Positions 1-9,128 are shown, counted from the stretch's first letter. The stretch is DNA of 64,000 bases from Tolypothrix sp. FACHB-123 (GCF_014697075.1 NZ_JACJRE010000036.1:1-64000); one strand, 5' to 3'. The notes: a model not told the origin generated them from the sequence alone. Translations and numbers: made by a program.

Positions 1-333
1 TATATCTGGGTGGGTGATACAAACGGCGTACAAATCCAAATTTTTGCCACTTGGATTTTTTATGCTGTTCTCAATCAATTATGCATCGATATAGCGTTCG
101 CGAAGCGTGTGCGAAGCACTCTCGCTCTTCAGCAGCCTTTAGACCGAATTTCTACAGAGATGTTTTTCCGCAGTTTATACCATTTCTCCCAAGCTGTTCT
201 CCGTGGTGATGCATCTGAGGCTGTTCCCTATCTTGTCGAACGTCAAAAGCTGTTTGGATTGGTCAAAACAAGGCGTAAGCGCCATCGAGAGATTGACGCT
301 TACACTCAACAAATTTGGGCTTTATCTTCTTAA
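1..333 (+). CDS. IS4-like transposase, C-terminal part (truncated by window edge)
   Basis: The reading frame is open to the left edge (Tyr-Ile-Trp before the first possible GTG at 10), so this is the 3' end of a longer gene. Motifs such as LYHFSQAVLRGDASEAVPYL and the basic tail KTRRKRHREID resemble the C-terminal end of cyanobacterial IS4-family DDE transposases. The catalytic residues would lie upstream, outside the window. About 10 residues (FAKRVRSTL region) are encoded by a 32-bp palindromic repeat at 94-125 that interrupts the expected CIDIA-ALQQPLDR continuity, so the copy is probably decaying or carries a tolerated insertion. Family assignment is from recall of similar proteins. Confidence 0.7.
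   Translation, partial: YIWVGDTNGVQIQIFATWIFYAVLNQLCIDIAFAKRVRSTLALQQPLDRISTEMFFRSLYHFSQAVLRGDASEAVPYLVERQKLFGLVKTRRKRHREIDAYTQQIWALSS
94..125. repeat. 32-bp palindromic small dispersed repeat, copy A (inside transposase)
   Basis: The sequence is GC-rich with internal symmetry (TTCGCGAA, then GCGTGTGCGAAGC). An identical 32-bp copy lies at 22830-22861 inside a DUF433 gene. Both insertions keep the host frame open. It resembles the very small mobile repeats described in Nostoc genomes. Confidence 0.85.
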
Positions 334-797
334 GTTGACACCAATGGGCAGTGCCATGCCCCTACCATCTGTCGCATTCTTTTCTCAAATTGGTATAAGA
401 TTGTCATTTTAAAATTTTATCTTTTCAAATTTAAAATTTAATCTAGCAGCCAATAGCTGAAAAACAAAATCCACCTACCCTGAAGTAATGTCAAGGACAG
501 GTGGAATTTATCTGTGTAGATGTACCCTCAAGCTTGTTGGCGATAAAACTAGGATGCTTCCGTCGCCCAATACTTTAGAGTTATTTAAGTAGAAATGTAA
601 ATAGATGGGCAATGACTAATGACAGCCTTTGCGATATTTAATTGCACTGACCTATCGGTGAAAAATTAAAATCTCCAAACTATATAATGAAAATGTTTGG
701 AGAAGTTGTGGTGTTCCAAAGGAGTTATTCCTAGTGGAAGTTTAACAATTAGTTGTGGAGGTTACGGGTAAATATCGGGTAGAAATCGGGTATTTTT
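334..797. other. intergenic stretch after transposase
   Basis: No gene was recognised. It holds a weak inverted repeat (AAATCCACCT at about 467-476 with AGGTGGAATTT at 499-509), possibly an IS remnant or terminator. From about 660 it holds the hairpin-plus-GGGTA module described separately. Confidence 0.6.
660..795. promoter_or_regulatory. GGGTA triple direct-repeat module, copy 1
   Basis: GGGTA occurs at 766-770, 777-781 and 788-792, exactly 11 bp apart. Spacing of about one helical turn is typical of tandem OmpR/PhoB-family binding sites. A hairpin (TCTCCAAAC at 672-680 with GTTTGGAGA at 695-703) precedes the boxes. On the minus strand the hairpin is followed by TTTTAATTTTT, so it could terminate transcription of the response regulator that ends at 798. 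A diverged copy of the whole module lies at 3636-3764. Binding by the adjacent regulator is inferred. Confidence 0.5.
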
Positions 798-1475
798 CTA
801 CAGCTGCTTGAGGCGGTAGCCTAATCCATGAACTGTTTCAATCAAATCATCAGGAGCGCCTGCTTCTCGGAGCTTATTTCTTAAGCTCTTAATGTGAGAT
901 TTCACAGTTTCTTCGCTGGGCGGATCGTTGAGTGACCAAATCCGCTCAATAATTCCAGTTCGACTAAGTACCCGCCGACCGCTAGAAATCATCAGTTCTA
1001 GAAGGGCAAATTCTTTTGGTGTCAGGTGTAAGGGCTGTTCTGCATAGGTGACTTCATAAGTGCTGGAATTTAAATACAGCTCGCCCCAACTCATGTCTGG
1101 AAAAGAGGCGGCGCTTTGATTGCGGCGCAATAATGCACGAATGCGAGCCATTAACTCTGGCATTTCAAAAGGTTTCACCATATAGTCATCGGCCCCTGCA
1201 TCTAGCCCGGTAACTTTGTCAGCCAAGGTATCGCGTGCTGTTAACATAAGGACGGGCAGGCTATGATTACGCGATCGCAAGCGTTGACAAAAACTGACAC
1301 CATCTAACTTGGGTAAGGTAATATCTAGCACTACTAGATCGTATTCCAAACTCTTGATAAAATCCCATGCTTCTTCTCCATCTTGGGCAATATCCACTAC
1401 ATATTGACGGTCTGTGAGGGCTTCCATTAGCATCTCTGCAAGTTGCACATCATCTTCGACTACCAAAATTCGCAT
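798..1475 (-). CDS. OmpR/PhoB-family two-component response regulator
   Basis: A 225-residue protein with an N-terminal receiver domain (acidic pair Glu8/Asp9, phospho-acceptor Asp51 in VVLDITLP, Thr79, Lys101 in VKPFEMPEL). The C-terminal winged-helix DNA-binding domain (about 125-225) ends in ETVHGLGYRLK. It is a transcription factor activated by phosphorylation. It lies 62 bp downstream of a class A PBP gene on the same strand, and a CHASE3 histidine kinase sits beyond that gene on the opposite strand. The three may form a cell-envelope-related signalling locus, which is inference. GGGTA boxes with 11-bp period next to its stop and upstream of the PBP are candidate targets. Confidence 0.93.
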   Translation of the reverse strand: MRILVVEDDVQLAEMLMEALTDRQYVVDIAQDGEEAWDFIKSLEYDLVVLDITLPKLDGVSFCQRLRSRNHSLPVLMLTARDTLADKVTGLDAGADDYMVKPFEMPELMARIRALLRRNQSAASFPDMSWGELYLNSSTYEVTYAEQPLHLTPKEFALLELMISSGRRVLSRTGIIERIWSLNDPPSEETVKSHIKSLRNKLREAGAPDDLIETVHGLGYRLKQL

Positions 1476-1537
1476 TTCTCAAATATTTTTCAATAAACAA
1501 ACTAGGATCGTTCGCGATACCTCACATCACGTTAATA

Positions 1538-3469
1538 TTATCTGCGATTGGCTTGAGGACGAGGAAACTTAGAAGTTGCTTGAAATCTTTCTACTGGTAC
1601 GCCCACAAGTGCCTTCTGCATAAAGTCACGCCAGATAGGAGCCACCGTACCGCCACCGGTAGCACTGCGAGCTAGTTGTCGGTTATCGTCTCTTCCTACC
1701 CAGATAGCCGTTGTTAACTGCGGTACAGTGCCAATAAACCAAATATCCTTCTCTGAGGAGGTTGTACCGGTTTTTCCTGCCGCTGGACGGCCGATAGCTG
1801 CGTTTTTACCAGTTCCTTGATTAATTACTGTCTGCATCACATCTAAAGTGGCTGCTGATGCCCAAGGGTCAAGTACTAGTTGCGGTTTCGGAGTATTATC
1901 TAGCAACACATTGCCACTACTATCGGTCACACGGGCAATAATTGTGGCTGGTGATTGCCAACCATAATTAGCAAACGTGGCATAAGCACTAGCCATTTCT
2001 AGGGGTGTCACGCCAATTGCACCTAGTGGTAAAGAACTCACAGGTATCATCGGACTCATTATTCCCAAAGTCCGGCAAGTTTCAATAACTTTATTCATAC
2101 CGACAGCTTTACCTAACTTAATTGCCGGGATATTCCGGGATAGAGACATTGCTGTCCGAATCGATATTGCTCCCATAAAGCTATTATCATAGTTGCGTGG
2201 ATAATACCAACCACTACCATCTCGATAACTAACTGGGTTATCTAACACCGTTGAATTGGGTGTAAATCTACCGCTAGCAAAAGCAGCATAGTAGACAAAA
2301 GGCTTAAAAGAAGAGCCTGGCTGACGTTGTGCTTGAGTGGCGCGGTTAAATTCGCTAGTTTTTGGATTTACGCCACCAACTAGGGCTTTGATAAAGTGGG
2401 TGCGCGGATCGATTGCTACTAAAGCTATTTGATTTTTGTATACTCCTCGATTTGTCAGGGTGCGATGCCACTTTTGAACGGTTTTTTCTGCCATTTTTTG
2501 GAAGTTGGTGTCTACGGTAGTTTGTATCCGCATTCCTCCTTTTAGCAGTGCTTCTCGGCCAAATTTTTTAATTATTTCCTGAGAAACTGTATTGGTAACG
2601 TATGGCAAAGCGCTACCTTGAAAAGACCTAATCTTGCCAAATTTAAGTTCTTGTTTTATGGCATTATTATACTCTTGCTGGCTAATCCAATTTAGGTGCA
2701 ACATCCGCCCCAAAACTTCTTTTTGTTGTTGTTTGGCTAGTTTCATGTTGACAAACGGGCTAAATTCTTCTGGGGCTTGAATTAAACCTGCCATCATCGC
2801 TGCTTCGCCTAAGGTTAAATAGGCTGCTGATTTATTAAAGTAAGTACGTGCTGCTGTTTGCACGCCATAGTTATTGTGACCCCAGTAAACTTGATTGAGG
2901 TACATTTCTAAGATGTCATCTTTGCTGAGAACTTGCTCTAAGCGAATTGCTAAGACTGCTTCCGCAATTTTTCGCGTAAATGCACGCTGCGGCGATAGAA
3001 AGAGATTTTTCACCAACTGCATGGTGATTGTGGAACCACCCTCTCGTACACCCCCAGCCGCCCAATTGACTAATGCAGCACGTCCGATACCAGCAGGATA
3101 AATACCATGATGTTCGTAGAAGTGACTGTCTTCACTAGCTAATACTGCTCTTTTTAAATGGGGAGAAATGTTATTTAAAGTTACAACTTCTCGATTAGCT
3201 TCCCCATGTATATGTGCTAAAAGCTTACCTTTAATATCATAGATATAAGTTGTTTCTGACGGAAAGAAGTTGCGCAGTTGTCTTACATCTGGTAAATTCT
3301 GGAAACTAAAGGCTAAACCCACTAATCCTCCAGATATCACAGAAGTTGATAACATAATAATTGATAGGAGCGTACCCCCAGTTATTTGACCAACTCCTTT
3401 CCAGAACTCTAACTTAGGTAAAGTCTGAATTTGCGATCGCTTTTTGTCAATAGTTTTCAAAGAAGACAC
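1538..3469 (-). CDS. class A penicillin-binding protein (PBP1A-type transglycosylase/transpeptidase)
   Basis: A 643-residue bifunctional peptidoglycan synthase. One N-terminal membrane segment (about 30-55) is followed by a GT51 glycosyltransferase domain with EDSHFYEHHG (catalytic Glu near 113), GGSTITMQLVKNL and RKIAEAVLAIRLE. The transpeptidase domain carries SSFK (near 386), the SRN triad (near 443) and KTGTT (near 567). All catalytic motifs look intact. It polymerises lipid II and cross-links glycan strands on the periplasmic side of the plasma membrane. The response regulator follows after 62 bp, possibly co-transcribed. The short basic C-terminus (FPRPQANRR) lacks extra domains. Confidence 0.95.
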   Translation of the reverse strand: MSSLKTIDKKRSQIQTLPKLEFWKGVGQITGGTLLSIIMLSTSVISGGLVGLAFSFQNLPDVRQLRNFFPSETTYIYDIKGKLLAHIHGEANREVVTLNNISPHLKRAVLASEDSHFYEHHGIYPAGIGRAALVNWAAGGVREGGSTITMQLVKNLFLSPQRAFTRKIAEAVLAIRLEQVLSKDDILEMYLNQVYWGHNNYGVQTAARTYFNKSAAYLTLGEAAMMAGLIQAPEEFSPFVNMKLAKQQQKEVLGRMLHLNWISQQEYNNAIKQELKFGKIRSFQGSALPYVTNTVSQEIIKKFGREALLKGGMRIQTTVDTNFQKMAEKTVQKWHRTLTNRGVYKNQIALVAIDPRTHFIKALVGGVNPKTSEFNRATQAQRQPGSSFKPFVYYAAFASGRFTPNSTVLDNPVSYRDGSGWYYPRNYDNSFMGAISIRTAMSLSRNIPAIKLGKAVGMNKVIETCRTLGIMSPMIPVSSLPLGAIGVTPLEMASAYATFANYGWQSPATIIARVTDSSGNVLLDNTPKPQLVLDPWASAATLDVMQTVINQGTGKNAAIGRPAAGKTGTTSSEKDIWFIGTVPQLTTAIWVGRDDNRQLARSATGGGTVAPIWRDFMQKALVGVPVERFQATSKFPRPQANRR

Positions 3470-4039
3470 GGTAATTCCACTTCCTCATTTGTAAATTTAA
3501 ATATTGCTCGCTAGTTTTTTACCAAACTATGCTCTTATTTTTCGGCAATTACAATAATTTTGCAAATGTCAAAGTGGATAAATTACTATGATAACTATAT
3601 ATAAAACAGATGAGATCGCTGATAATGCTGATAATTAAAATTCTCCAAACTGATTATTTTTAATAGCTTGGAGAAGATATAGTGTTATAGAGGTTAATTC
3701 AATTATTAGCTTAACAAGCAGTTGTGGAGATAACGGGTAAAAATTGGGTAGAAATCGGGTAGTTTACTTAAGTAGTTAGGTGCAGGCGATCGCTTGTTAC
3801 TAGTTCGGCACAATTAAAATAATTGGCAATAGTAGCAAGTCTATTTACTTTTTGTAACATAGTTGGACTTATTTACACCGCCTTAGTTCAGTTAAGGTCA
3901 TCAGATTTGACCGCGGAAATTACTAGGGTATACAATTCAGAGAGAATAAAACTATACCTAAATTTGCCAAAAATAAATATGAATTCCATAGGGTATTCCA
4001 ACCAGTAAAATTGTTTGCAGAGTATTGCGTGCTGTGACC
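3470..4039. other. divergent intergenic region between PBP and histidine kinase
   Basis: 570 bp with no convincing gene. It holds the second hairpin-GGGTA module (3636-3764) and one HIP1-like site near 3787. Promoters for both the minus-strand PBP and the plus-strand kinase must lie here, but no clear -35/-10 pair was identified. Confidence 0.6.
3636..3764. promoter_or_regulatory. GGGTA triple direct-repeat module, copy 2
   Basis: GGGTA is at 3735-3739, 3746-3750 and 3757-3761, again at 11-bp period. It is preceded by a conserved AGTTGTGGAG and by a hairpin (TTCTCCAAAC at 3641-3650 with GCTTGGAGAA at about 3666-3675, one mismatch). Sequence and spacing parallel copy 1 in the same orientation. 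It sits about 275 bp from both the PBP and kinase starts, a plausible operator for an OmpR-type regulator. Confidence 0.5.
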
Positions 4040-5434
4040 ATGAAAAAATTGAGCATGATGAAATGGTCACCAGAAGGTAAATGGATTGCTTCTGGTTTTG
4101 GTTTATCCATACTATTAATGGGTATTGTCAGCTTCATTTCTTATCAAAATGCTACTCAGTTAATTGAAAGTAGCGCTCAAGTGAAGCACACACATGAGGT
4201 AATGAAAAACCTGATTGATATTTTCGCTACTCTGACTGATGCTGAAGCCGGACGTAGAGGATATATTCTATTTGGAGAGCGAGCAGAACTAGAACGTTAC
4301 GATCGAGCAATGCAAAGCTTAGATGCTAAAGTCAAAGAGTTGCAACAACAACTGGCTGAAGATCCTGCTCAACAGCAGCAACTCATGAAGCTAAAAGTCT
4401 TAATTGCGCAAAGAATTGAACTATCTAAACAGTCGCTTAATCTTCAGCAATTAGGCGACTCAACATTTTCGCTGCAAGCTACGAAAATTAACCAAACTCG
4501 TGGTGAAATTCGTCAAACTCTGGCTCAGTTGCAAGCGAGAGAAGAACAGTTACTAGAAATTTCGGTCAAACATTCCCAGCAAAATATTCACAATCGAATG
4601 TTGATTGAATTCCTGGGTACAGTACTGAGTTTTGCTATTTTGTTAGCTGTTTATACCTTGCTCTATCAACAATTGGTTAAGCGCCAGCAAGCTGAAGCTT
4701 TGCAACGAACATTAGCTCAAGAAAAAGAACTTAGCGAATTAAAATTGCGCTTTTTTTCGATGGTGTCTCATGAATTTCGCACACCTTTGAGTATTATTTT
4801 AGGCTCGGCTCAATTATTAGCTCAGAGCAATCAGCAATGGACAGAAGAAAAAAAGCTGAAAAATTTGCATCGGATTCAATCTTCAGCCAGGTCAATGAAC
4901 CAATTACTGACAGATATTTTGACTCTGACTAGGGCAGAAGCTGGTAAATTAGAATTTCATCCCGAACTTATAGATTTGGAAGCATTTTGTCTTAACTTAA
5001 TTGAAGACATTCAGTTTTGCAATCAACCACAACATCCAATTAAATTTGTCACCCAAAGTAACTGTACCCATGCCCAATTAGATGAGAATTTGTTGTATTC
5101 AATTCTCAGTAATTTACTTTCTAATGCCATAAAATACTCGTCGCCAGAGACAGATATATTATTAATCCTTAGTTGTGAAACAGATGCAATAATTTTTCAA
5201 GTTAAAGATTCTGGCATAGGTATACCATCAGAATTTCAGCAGCATTTATTTGAGCCTTTTCATCGTGCAGAGAATGTAGGTAAAATTGTTGGTACTGGAC
5301 TAGGTTTAGCTGTAGTGAAAAAGTGTGTTGAACTACATCAGGGACGAATTTATGTAGAAAGTGAGGTAGGTATTGGTACTACTTTTAAGGTCAAAATGCC
5401 TCAAAATATCACAGCAACAGCAAATCATACATGA
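4040..5434 (+). CDS. CHASE3-domain membrane histidine kinase
   Basis: The ATG at 4040 (MKKLSMMKW) is preferred over the upstream TTG at 4025 because it begins a normal membrane-anchored N-terminus. Layout: TM1 about 15-35, a helical extracytoplasmic CHASE3-type sensor with DAEAGRRGYILFGE, TM2 about 189-210, then HisKA with SHEFRTPLS (His near 244). The HATPase domain has an N box (LLSNAIKYSS, about 362), DSGIGIP (about 391) and GTGLGLAVVK (about 420). It autophosphorylates in response to an unknown envelope signal. The OmpR-type regulator at 798-1475 is the nearest candidate partner. Confidence 0.9.
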   Translation: MKKLSMMKWSPEGKWIASGFGLSILLMGIVSFISYQNATQLIESSAQVKHTHEVMKNLIDIFATLTDAEAGRRGYILFGERAELERYDRAMQSLDAKVKELQQQLAEDPAQQQQLMKLKVLIAQRIELSKQSLNLQQLGDSTFSLQATKINQTRGEIRQTLAQLQAREEQLLEISVKHSQQNIHNRMLIEFLGTVLSFAILLAVYTLLYQQLVKRQQAEALQRTLAQEKELSELKLRFFSMVSHEFRTPLSIILGSAQLLAQSNQQWTEEKKLKNLHRIQSSARSMNQLLTDILTLTRAEAGKLEFHPELIDLEAFCLNLIEDIQFCNQPQHPIKFVTQSNCTHAQLDENLLYSILSNLLSNAIKYSSPETDILLILSCETDAIIFQVKDSGIGIPSEFQQHLFEPFHRAENVGKIVGTGLGLAVVKKCVELHQGRIYVESEVGIGTTFKVKMPQNITATANHT

Positions 5435-5435
5435 A

Positions 5436-5463
5436 AAACTCCATCCCCTTGTGGGTGGAGTTT
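5436..5463 (+). terminator. hairpin after the CHASE3 kinase
   Basis: AAACTCCATCCC pairs with GGGTGGAGTTT (one bulged T) around a short loop, immediately after the stop at 5434. The U-tract is short, so this is a probable but not ideal intrinsic terminator. Confidence 0.6.
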
Positions 5464-5517
5464 GTGGGCATAGGTAATGGAGCATGGGAAAAACCACTAA
5501 TGCCCTATACCCGCTAA

Positions 5518-5543
5518 ATCCCACTTCTTTTTAGGGGTGGGAT
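5518..5543 (-). terminator. hairpin after nifJ
   Basis: ATCCCAC (5518-5524) pairs with GTGGGAT (5537-5543), 16 bp past the nifJ stop in the direction of transcription. There is only a short T-run after the stem on the minus strand, so termination is plausible but unproven. Confidence 0.4.
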
Positions 5544-5558
5544 GAGCTTAAGTAGTGA

Positions 5559-8500
5559 TTAGCGATTGGCTAAATATTGATACATCAACCAACGCGCATC
5601 TACTTCCGCTTGCGCTTGTTCTAGGAGTTGTTTGGCGACTTCTGGCTTACTCTTGGTGAGCATTTTGAAGCGATTTTCTTGATACATTGATTGCTCTACC
5701 GATTGCTTAGGCGATCGCATATCCAATTGCAGTGGATTCTTACCATCTTTTTGCAACTCAGGATTATACCGATACAGCAACCACCTTCCTGATTCTATCA
5801 AAGATTTTTGATGATTCATGCCTGTGGTCATGTTAATGCCGTGGGCGATGCAATGGCTGTAAGCAATAATCAATGATGGGCCGTTGAAGGCTTCGGCTTC
5901 TAAAAATGCTCTCAGGGTATGTTCGTCTCTTGCGCCTAAGGCTACACTGGCTACGTAGACATTACCGTAGGTCATGGCGATTAAACCGAGGTCTTTTTTC
6001 GGCGCAGGCTTACCACTGGCGGCAAATTTGGCTACGGCTGCTTTGGGGGTGGCTTTTGATGATTGTCCGCCTGTGTTGGAATATACTTCTGTATCCATGA
6101 CTAAGATATTCACATTGCGACCACTGGCTAAAACATGATCGATACCGCCAAAGTCAATATCATACGCCCAGCCGTCACCGCCGACAATCCAAACGCTTTT
6201 TCTGACTAGGTAATCTGCAATCGATTTTAGATTTTGGATTTTGGATTTTAGATTGAGGTCTGATGCGGAATTGATGATTTCATCTAGTCGTTTTTTCAAC
6301 AACTCTACTCGTTCCCGTTGTTCCCAAATATCAGCTTCGGTGTTTTGCGTAGCGTTGAGGATGGGGTGAATGAGGTTATCGTCAATTTCACCGCTGAATT
6401 TTTGCAGCAGTTCGGCTGCAAATTCGGCTTGTTTATCTAAGGAAAGGCGGAAACCAAAACCAAATTCGGCGTTATCTTCAAATAAACTATTAGACCATGC
6501 TGGGCCTCTTCCTTGGGCGTTGGTTGTCCAAGGAGTTGTGGGTAAATTTCCGCCGTAGATGGAAGAACAACCGGTAGCATTGGCAATGACTGAGCGATCG
6601 CCAAACAATTGTGTCAATAATTTTAAATAGGGTGTCTCTCCACAACCAGCACAAGCACCGGAAAATTCAAATAATGGTTCTTGCAGTTGTTGTTGGCGAA
6701 TTTGGTTGAGTTTTAGCTGTCTGCGGTCGGGATTGGGTAAATTTAAGAAGAAATCCCAGTTTTTGCGCTCTTGTTCCCTTAATGGTAGTTGCTGTGCCAT
6801 GTTAATGGCTTTTTTCAACGGCTCAGTTTTATTTTTGGCTGGGCAGACATTTACACAAATAGCGCAGCCTGTACAATCTTCTGGGGCTACCTGGATGGTA
6901 AATTTCTGGTTGGCGAAGTCTCTATCTTTGGCGTCAACTGACTTAAAGCTTGTTGGTGCATTCACTAACTCACTCGGCTGATACGCCTTAGCGCGGATGG
7001 CGCTGTGGGGACATACCATCACACATTTACTACATTGAACGCAGACATCTTCATCCCATACAGGAATTTCTTCGGCGACGTTGCGCTTTTCCCATTTGGT
7101 TGTACCTGTGGGGAATGTACCGTCAGCTGGTAGTGAACTGACAGGTAAATCATCACCTTCCCAAATCATGATTTTACCCAGAACTTCGCGGATAAATTCT
7201 GGGGCGCTGTCGAGTAATTGTGTATTTTCGCTGGGGGATTGGGGCTGGTAAATTGTTTGGGGTATGTCTACCTTATGTAGGTTAGCGAGGGTATTATCTA
7301 CGGCTTGCAAATTCATGCGCACAACTTCTGCGCCTTTTTTACCGTAGGTTTTTTCAATGGCTTGCTTAATTTTGGCGATCGCTTCTGCTTGTGGTAAAAC
7401 ATTAGCTAAGGCAAAGAAGCATACCTGCATAATGGTATTAATTCTACCGCCCATGCCGCTACTGCGGGCGACTTGGTTAGCATTAATTACATATAATTTC
7501 AGGTGCTTGTCGATAATTTGCTGCTGTACCTTCACAGGTAGCTGTTTCCACACCGTATCCGCATCGTAGGGACTATTAACTAAAATCGTCGCCCCCGGAA
7601 TCGCCGCTTTGAGAATGTCAATATTTTCTAAAAATCCCCAGTGGTGACAACCAATAAAGTTAGCTTTATCGATGAGGTAGGTTGAGCGAATTGGCTGGAG
7701 TCCGAAGCGCAGGTGAGAAACTGTCATCGAACCTGATTTTTTGGAGTCGTAGACAAAGTAGCCTTGGGCGTAGTTGTCTGTTTCCTCACCTATAATTTTA
7801 ATGGAGTTTTTGTTAGCGCCGACTGTTCCATCAGAACCTAAGCCGTAAAACATCGCCCGGACAACACTATCAGGTTCTGTGGAGAAGTTGGGGTCAAAGT
7901 TTAGGGATGTATGGCTAACATCGTCATTAATACCGATAGTAAAGTGATTTTTTGGTGTAGGTAAGGCGAGATTGTCAAAAATTCCCTTCACCATTGCGGG
8001 GGTGAATTCTTTGGATGATAAACCGTAGCGCCCACCAATAATAGATTTTAGATTTTGGATTTTGGATTTTGGATTGGCTTCATGAATGGCGGTGACTACA
8101 TCTAAATATAAGGGTTCGCCGGCGCTACCTGGTTCTTTGGTGCGGTCGAGGACAGCGATCGCTTTTACACTATTAGGTAAGACTGCGATAAATCTTTCGA
8201 CATCAAAGGGGCGATATAGTCTGACTTTGACAACACCGACTTTTTCCCCTTGGTTGTTGAGGTAATCTACGGTTTCATGGACTGTTTCACAACCGGAACC
8301 CATGATGACAACGACGCGCTCGGCATCCGGTGCGCCATGATATTCATATATTTGATAATACCTGCCAGTGCGATCGCCAAATTTATCCATTAAGCGTTGG
8401 ACAATTTCGGGGGTAGCGCTGTAATAAGGGTTAGCGCCTTCACGAGATTGGAAGTAAATATCGGGGTTTTGGGCTGTACCTCGCAGTACTGGGCGGTCTG

Positions 8501-9128
8501 GGGTAAGGGCGCGGCTGCGGTGAGCTAAAATGAGATCGTCGTTGATGAGCGATCGCAAATCATCATCGGAGAGTAATTTTACCTTCTGCACTTCATGGGA
8601 GGTACGAAACCCATCAAAAAAATGCATAAACGGAACTCGCGCTTCTAATGTCGCAGCATAGGAAATCAGCGCAAAATCGAGATTTTCCTGCACCGAAGCC
8701 GAACACAGCATTGCATAACCTGTTGCCCTAGCTGCCATCACATCGCTATGATCGCCGAAGATAGATAAAGCATGGGTAGCTAAAGAACGTGCAGCAACGT
8801 GAATTGTCGTACTTGTTAATTCCCCAGCGATTTTGTAGAGATTGGGAATCATTAACAATAACCCTTGAGAAGCTGTGAAAGTAGTACTCAGGGAACCCGT
8901 TTGTAACGCCCCATGTACAGCACCAGCAGCGCCACCTTCACTTTGCATTTGTACCACACTGGGAACCGTACCCCAAAGGTTAGGACGATTTTCCGCCGCC
9001 CAAGCATCAGCCCATTCACCCATTGTTGAGGAGGGGGTGATAGGATAAATGGCGATTACTTCATTTAATTTATAAGCAATCCGGGAAACAGCCTCATTCC
9101 CGTCAATAGTCGCAAAGGTTTTGTTCAT
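5559..9128 (-). CDS. nifJ: pyruvate:ferredoxin (flavodoxin) oxidoreductase NifJ
   Basis: A 1189-residue single-chain PFOR. It decarboxylates pyruvate with CoA to acetyl-CoA and passes electrons to ferredoxin or flavodoxin, in fermentation and under nitrogen-fixing or micro-oxic conditions. The N-terminus has YPITPSSTMGEWAD. Two 4Fe-4S motifs are present near residues 699 (CVQCSKCVMVCP) and 755 (CTGCAICVNVCP), and ACAGCGETPY plus GGDGWAYDIDFGGIDH mark the TPP domain. A good ribosome site (AGGAG) precedes the ATG. Oddity: two short stretches (KSKIQNLKS, around 8041-8076 and 6217-6254) are encoded by tandem TTTTGGA/TTTTAGA heptamers that look like in-frame repeat insertions. Confidence 0.96.
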   Translation of the reverse strand: MNKTFATIDGNEAVSRIAYKLNEVIAIYPITPSSTMGEWADAWAAENRPNLWGTVPSVVQMQSEGGAAGAVHGALQTGSLSTTFTASQGLLLMIPNLYKIAGELTSTTIHVAARSLATHALSIFGDHSDVMAARATGYAMLCSASVQENLDFALISYAATLEARVPFMHFFDGFRTSHEVQKVKLLSDDDLRSLINDDLILAHRSRALTPDRPVLRGTAQNPDIYFQSREGANPYYSATPEIVQRLMDKFGDRTGRYYQIYEYHGAPDAERVVVIMGSGCETVHETVDYLNNQGEKVGVVKVRLYRPFDVERFIAVLPNSVKAIAVLDRTKEPGSAGEPLYLDVVTAIHEANPKSKIQNLKSIIGGRYGLSSKEFTPAMVKGIFDNLALPTPKNHFTIGINDDVSHTSLNFDPNFSTEPDSVVRAMFYGLGSDGTVGANKNSIKIIGEETDNYAQGYFVYDSKKSGSMTVSHLRFGLQPIRSTYLIDKANFIGCHHWGFLENIDILKAAIPGATILVNSPYDADTVWKQLPVKVQQQIIDKHLKLYVINANQVARSSGMGGRINTIMQVCFFALANVLPQAEAIAKIKQAIEKTYGKKGAEVVRMNLQAVDNTLANLHKVDIPQTIYQPQSPSENTQLLDSAPEFIREVLGKIMIWEGDDLPVSSLPADGTFPTGTTKWEKRNVAEEIPVWDEDVCVQCSKCVMVCPHSAIRAKAYQPSELVNAPTSFKSVDAKDRDFANQKFTIQVAPEDCTGCAICVNVCPAKNKTEPLKKAINMAQQLPLREQERKNWDFFLNLPNPDRRQLKLNQIRQQQLQEPLFEFSGACAGCGETPYLKLLTQLFGDRSVIANATGCSSIYGGNLPTTPWTTNAQGRGPAWSNSLFEDNAEFGFGFRLSLDKQAEFAAELLQKFSGEIDDNLIHPILNATQNTEADIWEQRERVELLKKRLDEIINSASDLNLKSKIQNLKSIADYLVRKSVWIVGGDGWAYDIDFGGIDHVLASGRNVNILVMDTEVYSNTGGQSSKATPKAAVAKFAASGKPAPKKDLGLIAMTYGNVYVASVALGARDEHTLRAFLEAEAFNGPSLIIAYSHCIAHGINMTTGMNHQKSLIESGRWLLYRYNPELQKDGKNPLQLDMRSPKQSVEQSMYQENRFKMLTKSKPEVAKQLLEQAQAEVDARWLMYQYLANR
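6217..6254. repeat. heptamer repeat inside nifJ, site 2
   Basis: Tandem GATTTTA/GATTTTG heptamers, translated on the minus strand as LKSKIQNLKS. The same heptamer family is found in intergenic DNA at 46012-46037 and 55238-55278. Confidence 0.75.
8041..8076. repeat. heptamer repeat inside nifJ, site 1
   Basis: Tandem GATTTTG/GATTTTA heptamers, translated on the minus strand as PKSKIQNLKS. The coding frame continues through it. Confidence 0.75.

Noticed and set aside
3823-4008. 61-codon plus ORF before the CHASE3 kinase
   Set aside because: No family, no ribosome site, opposite-strand ORF equally long; likely leader DNA.
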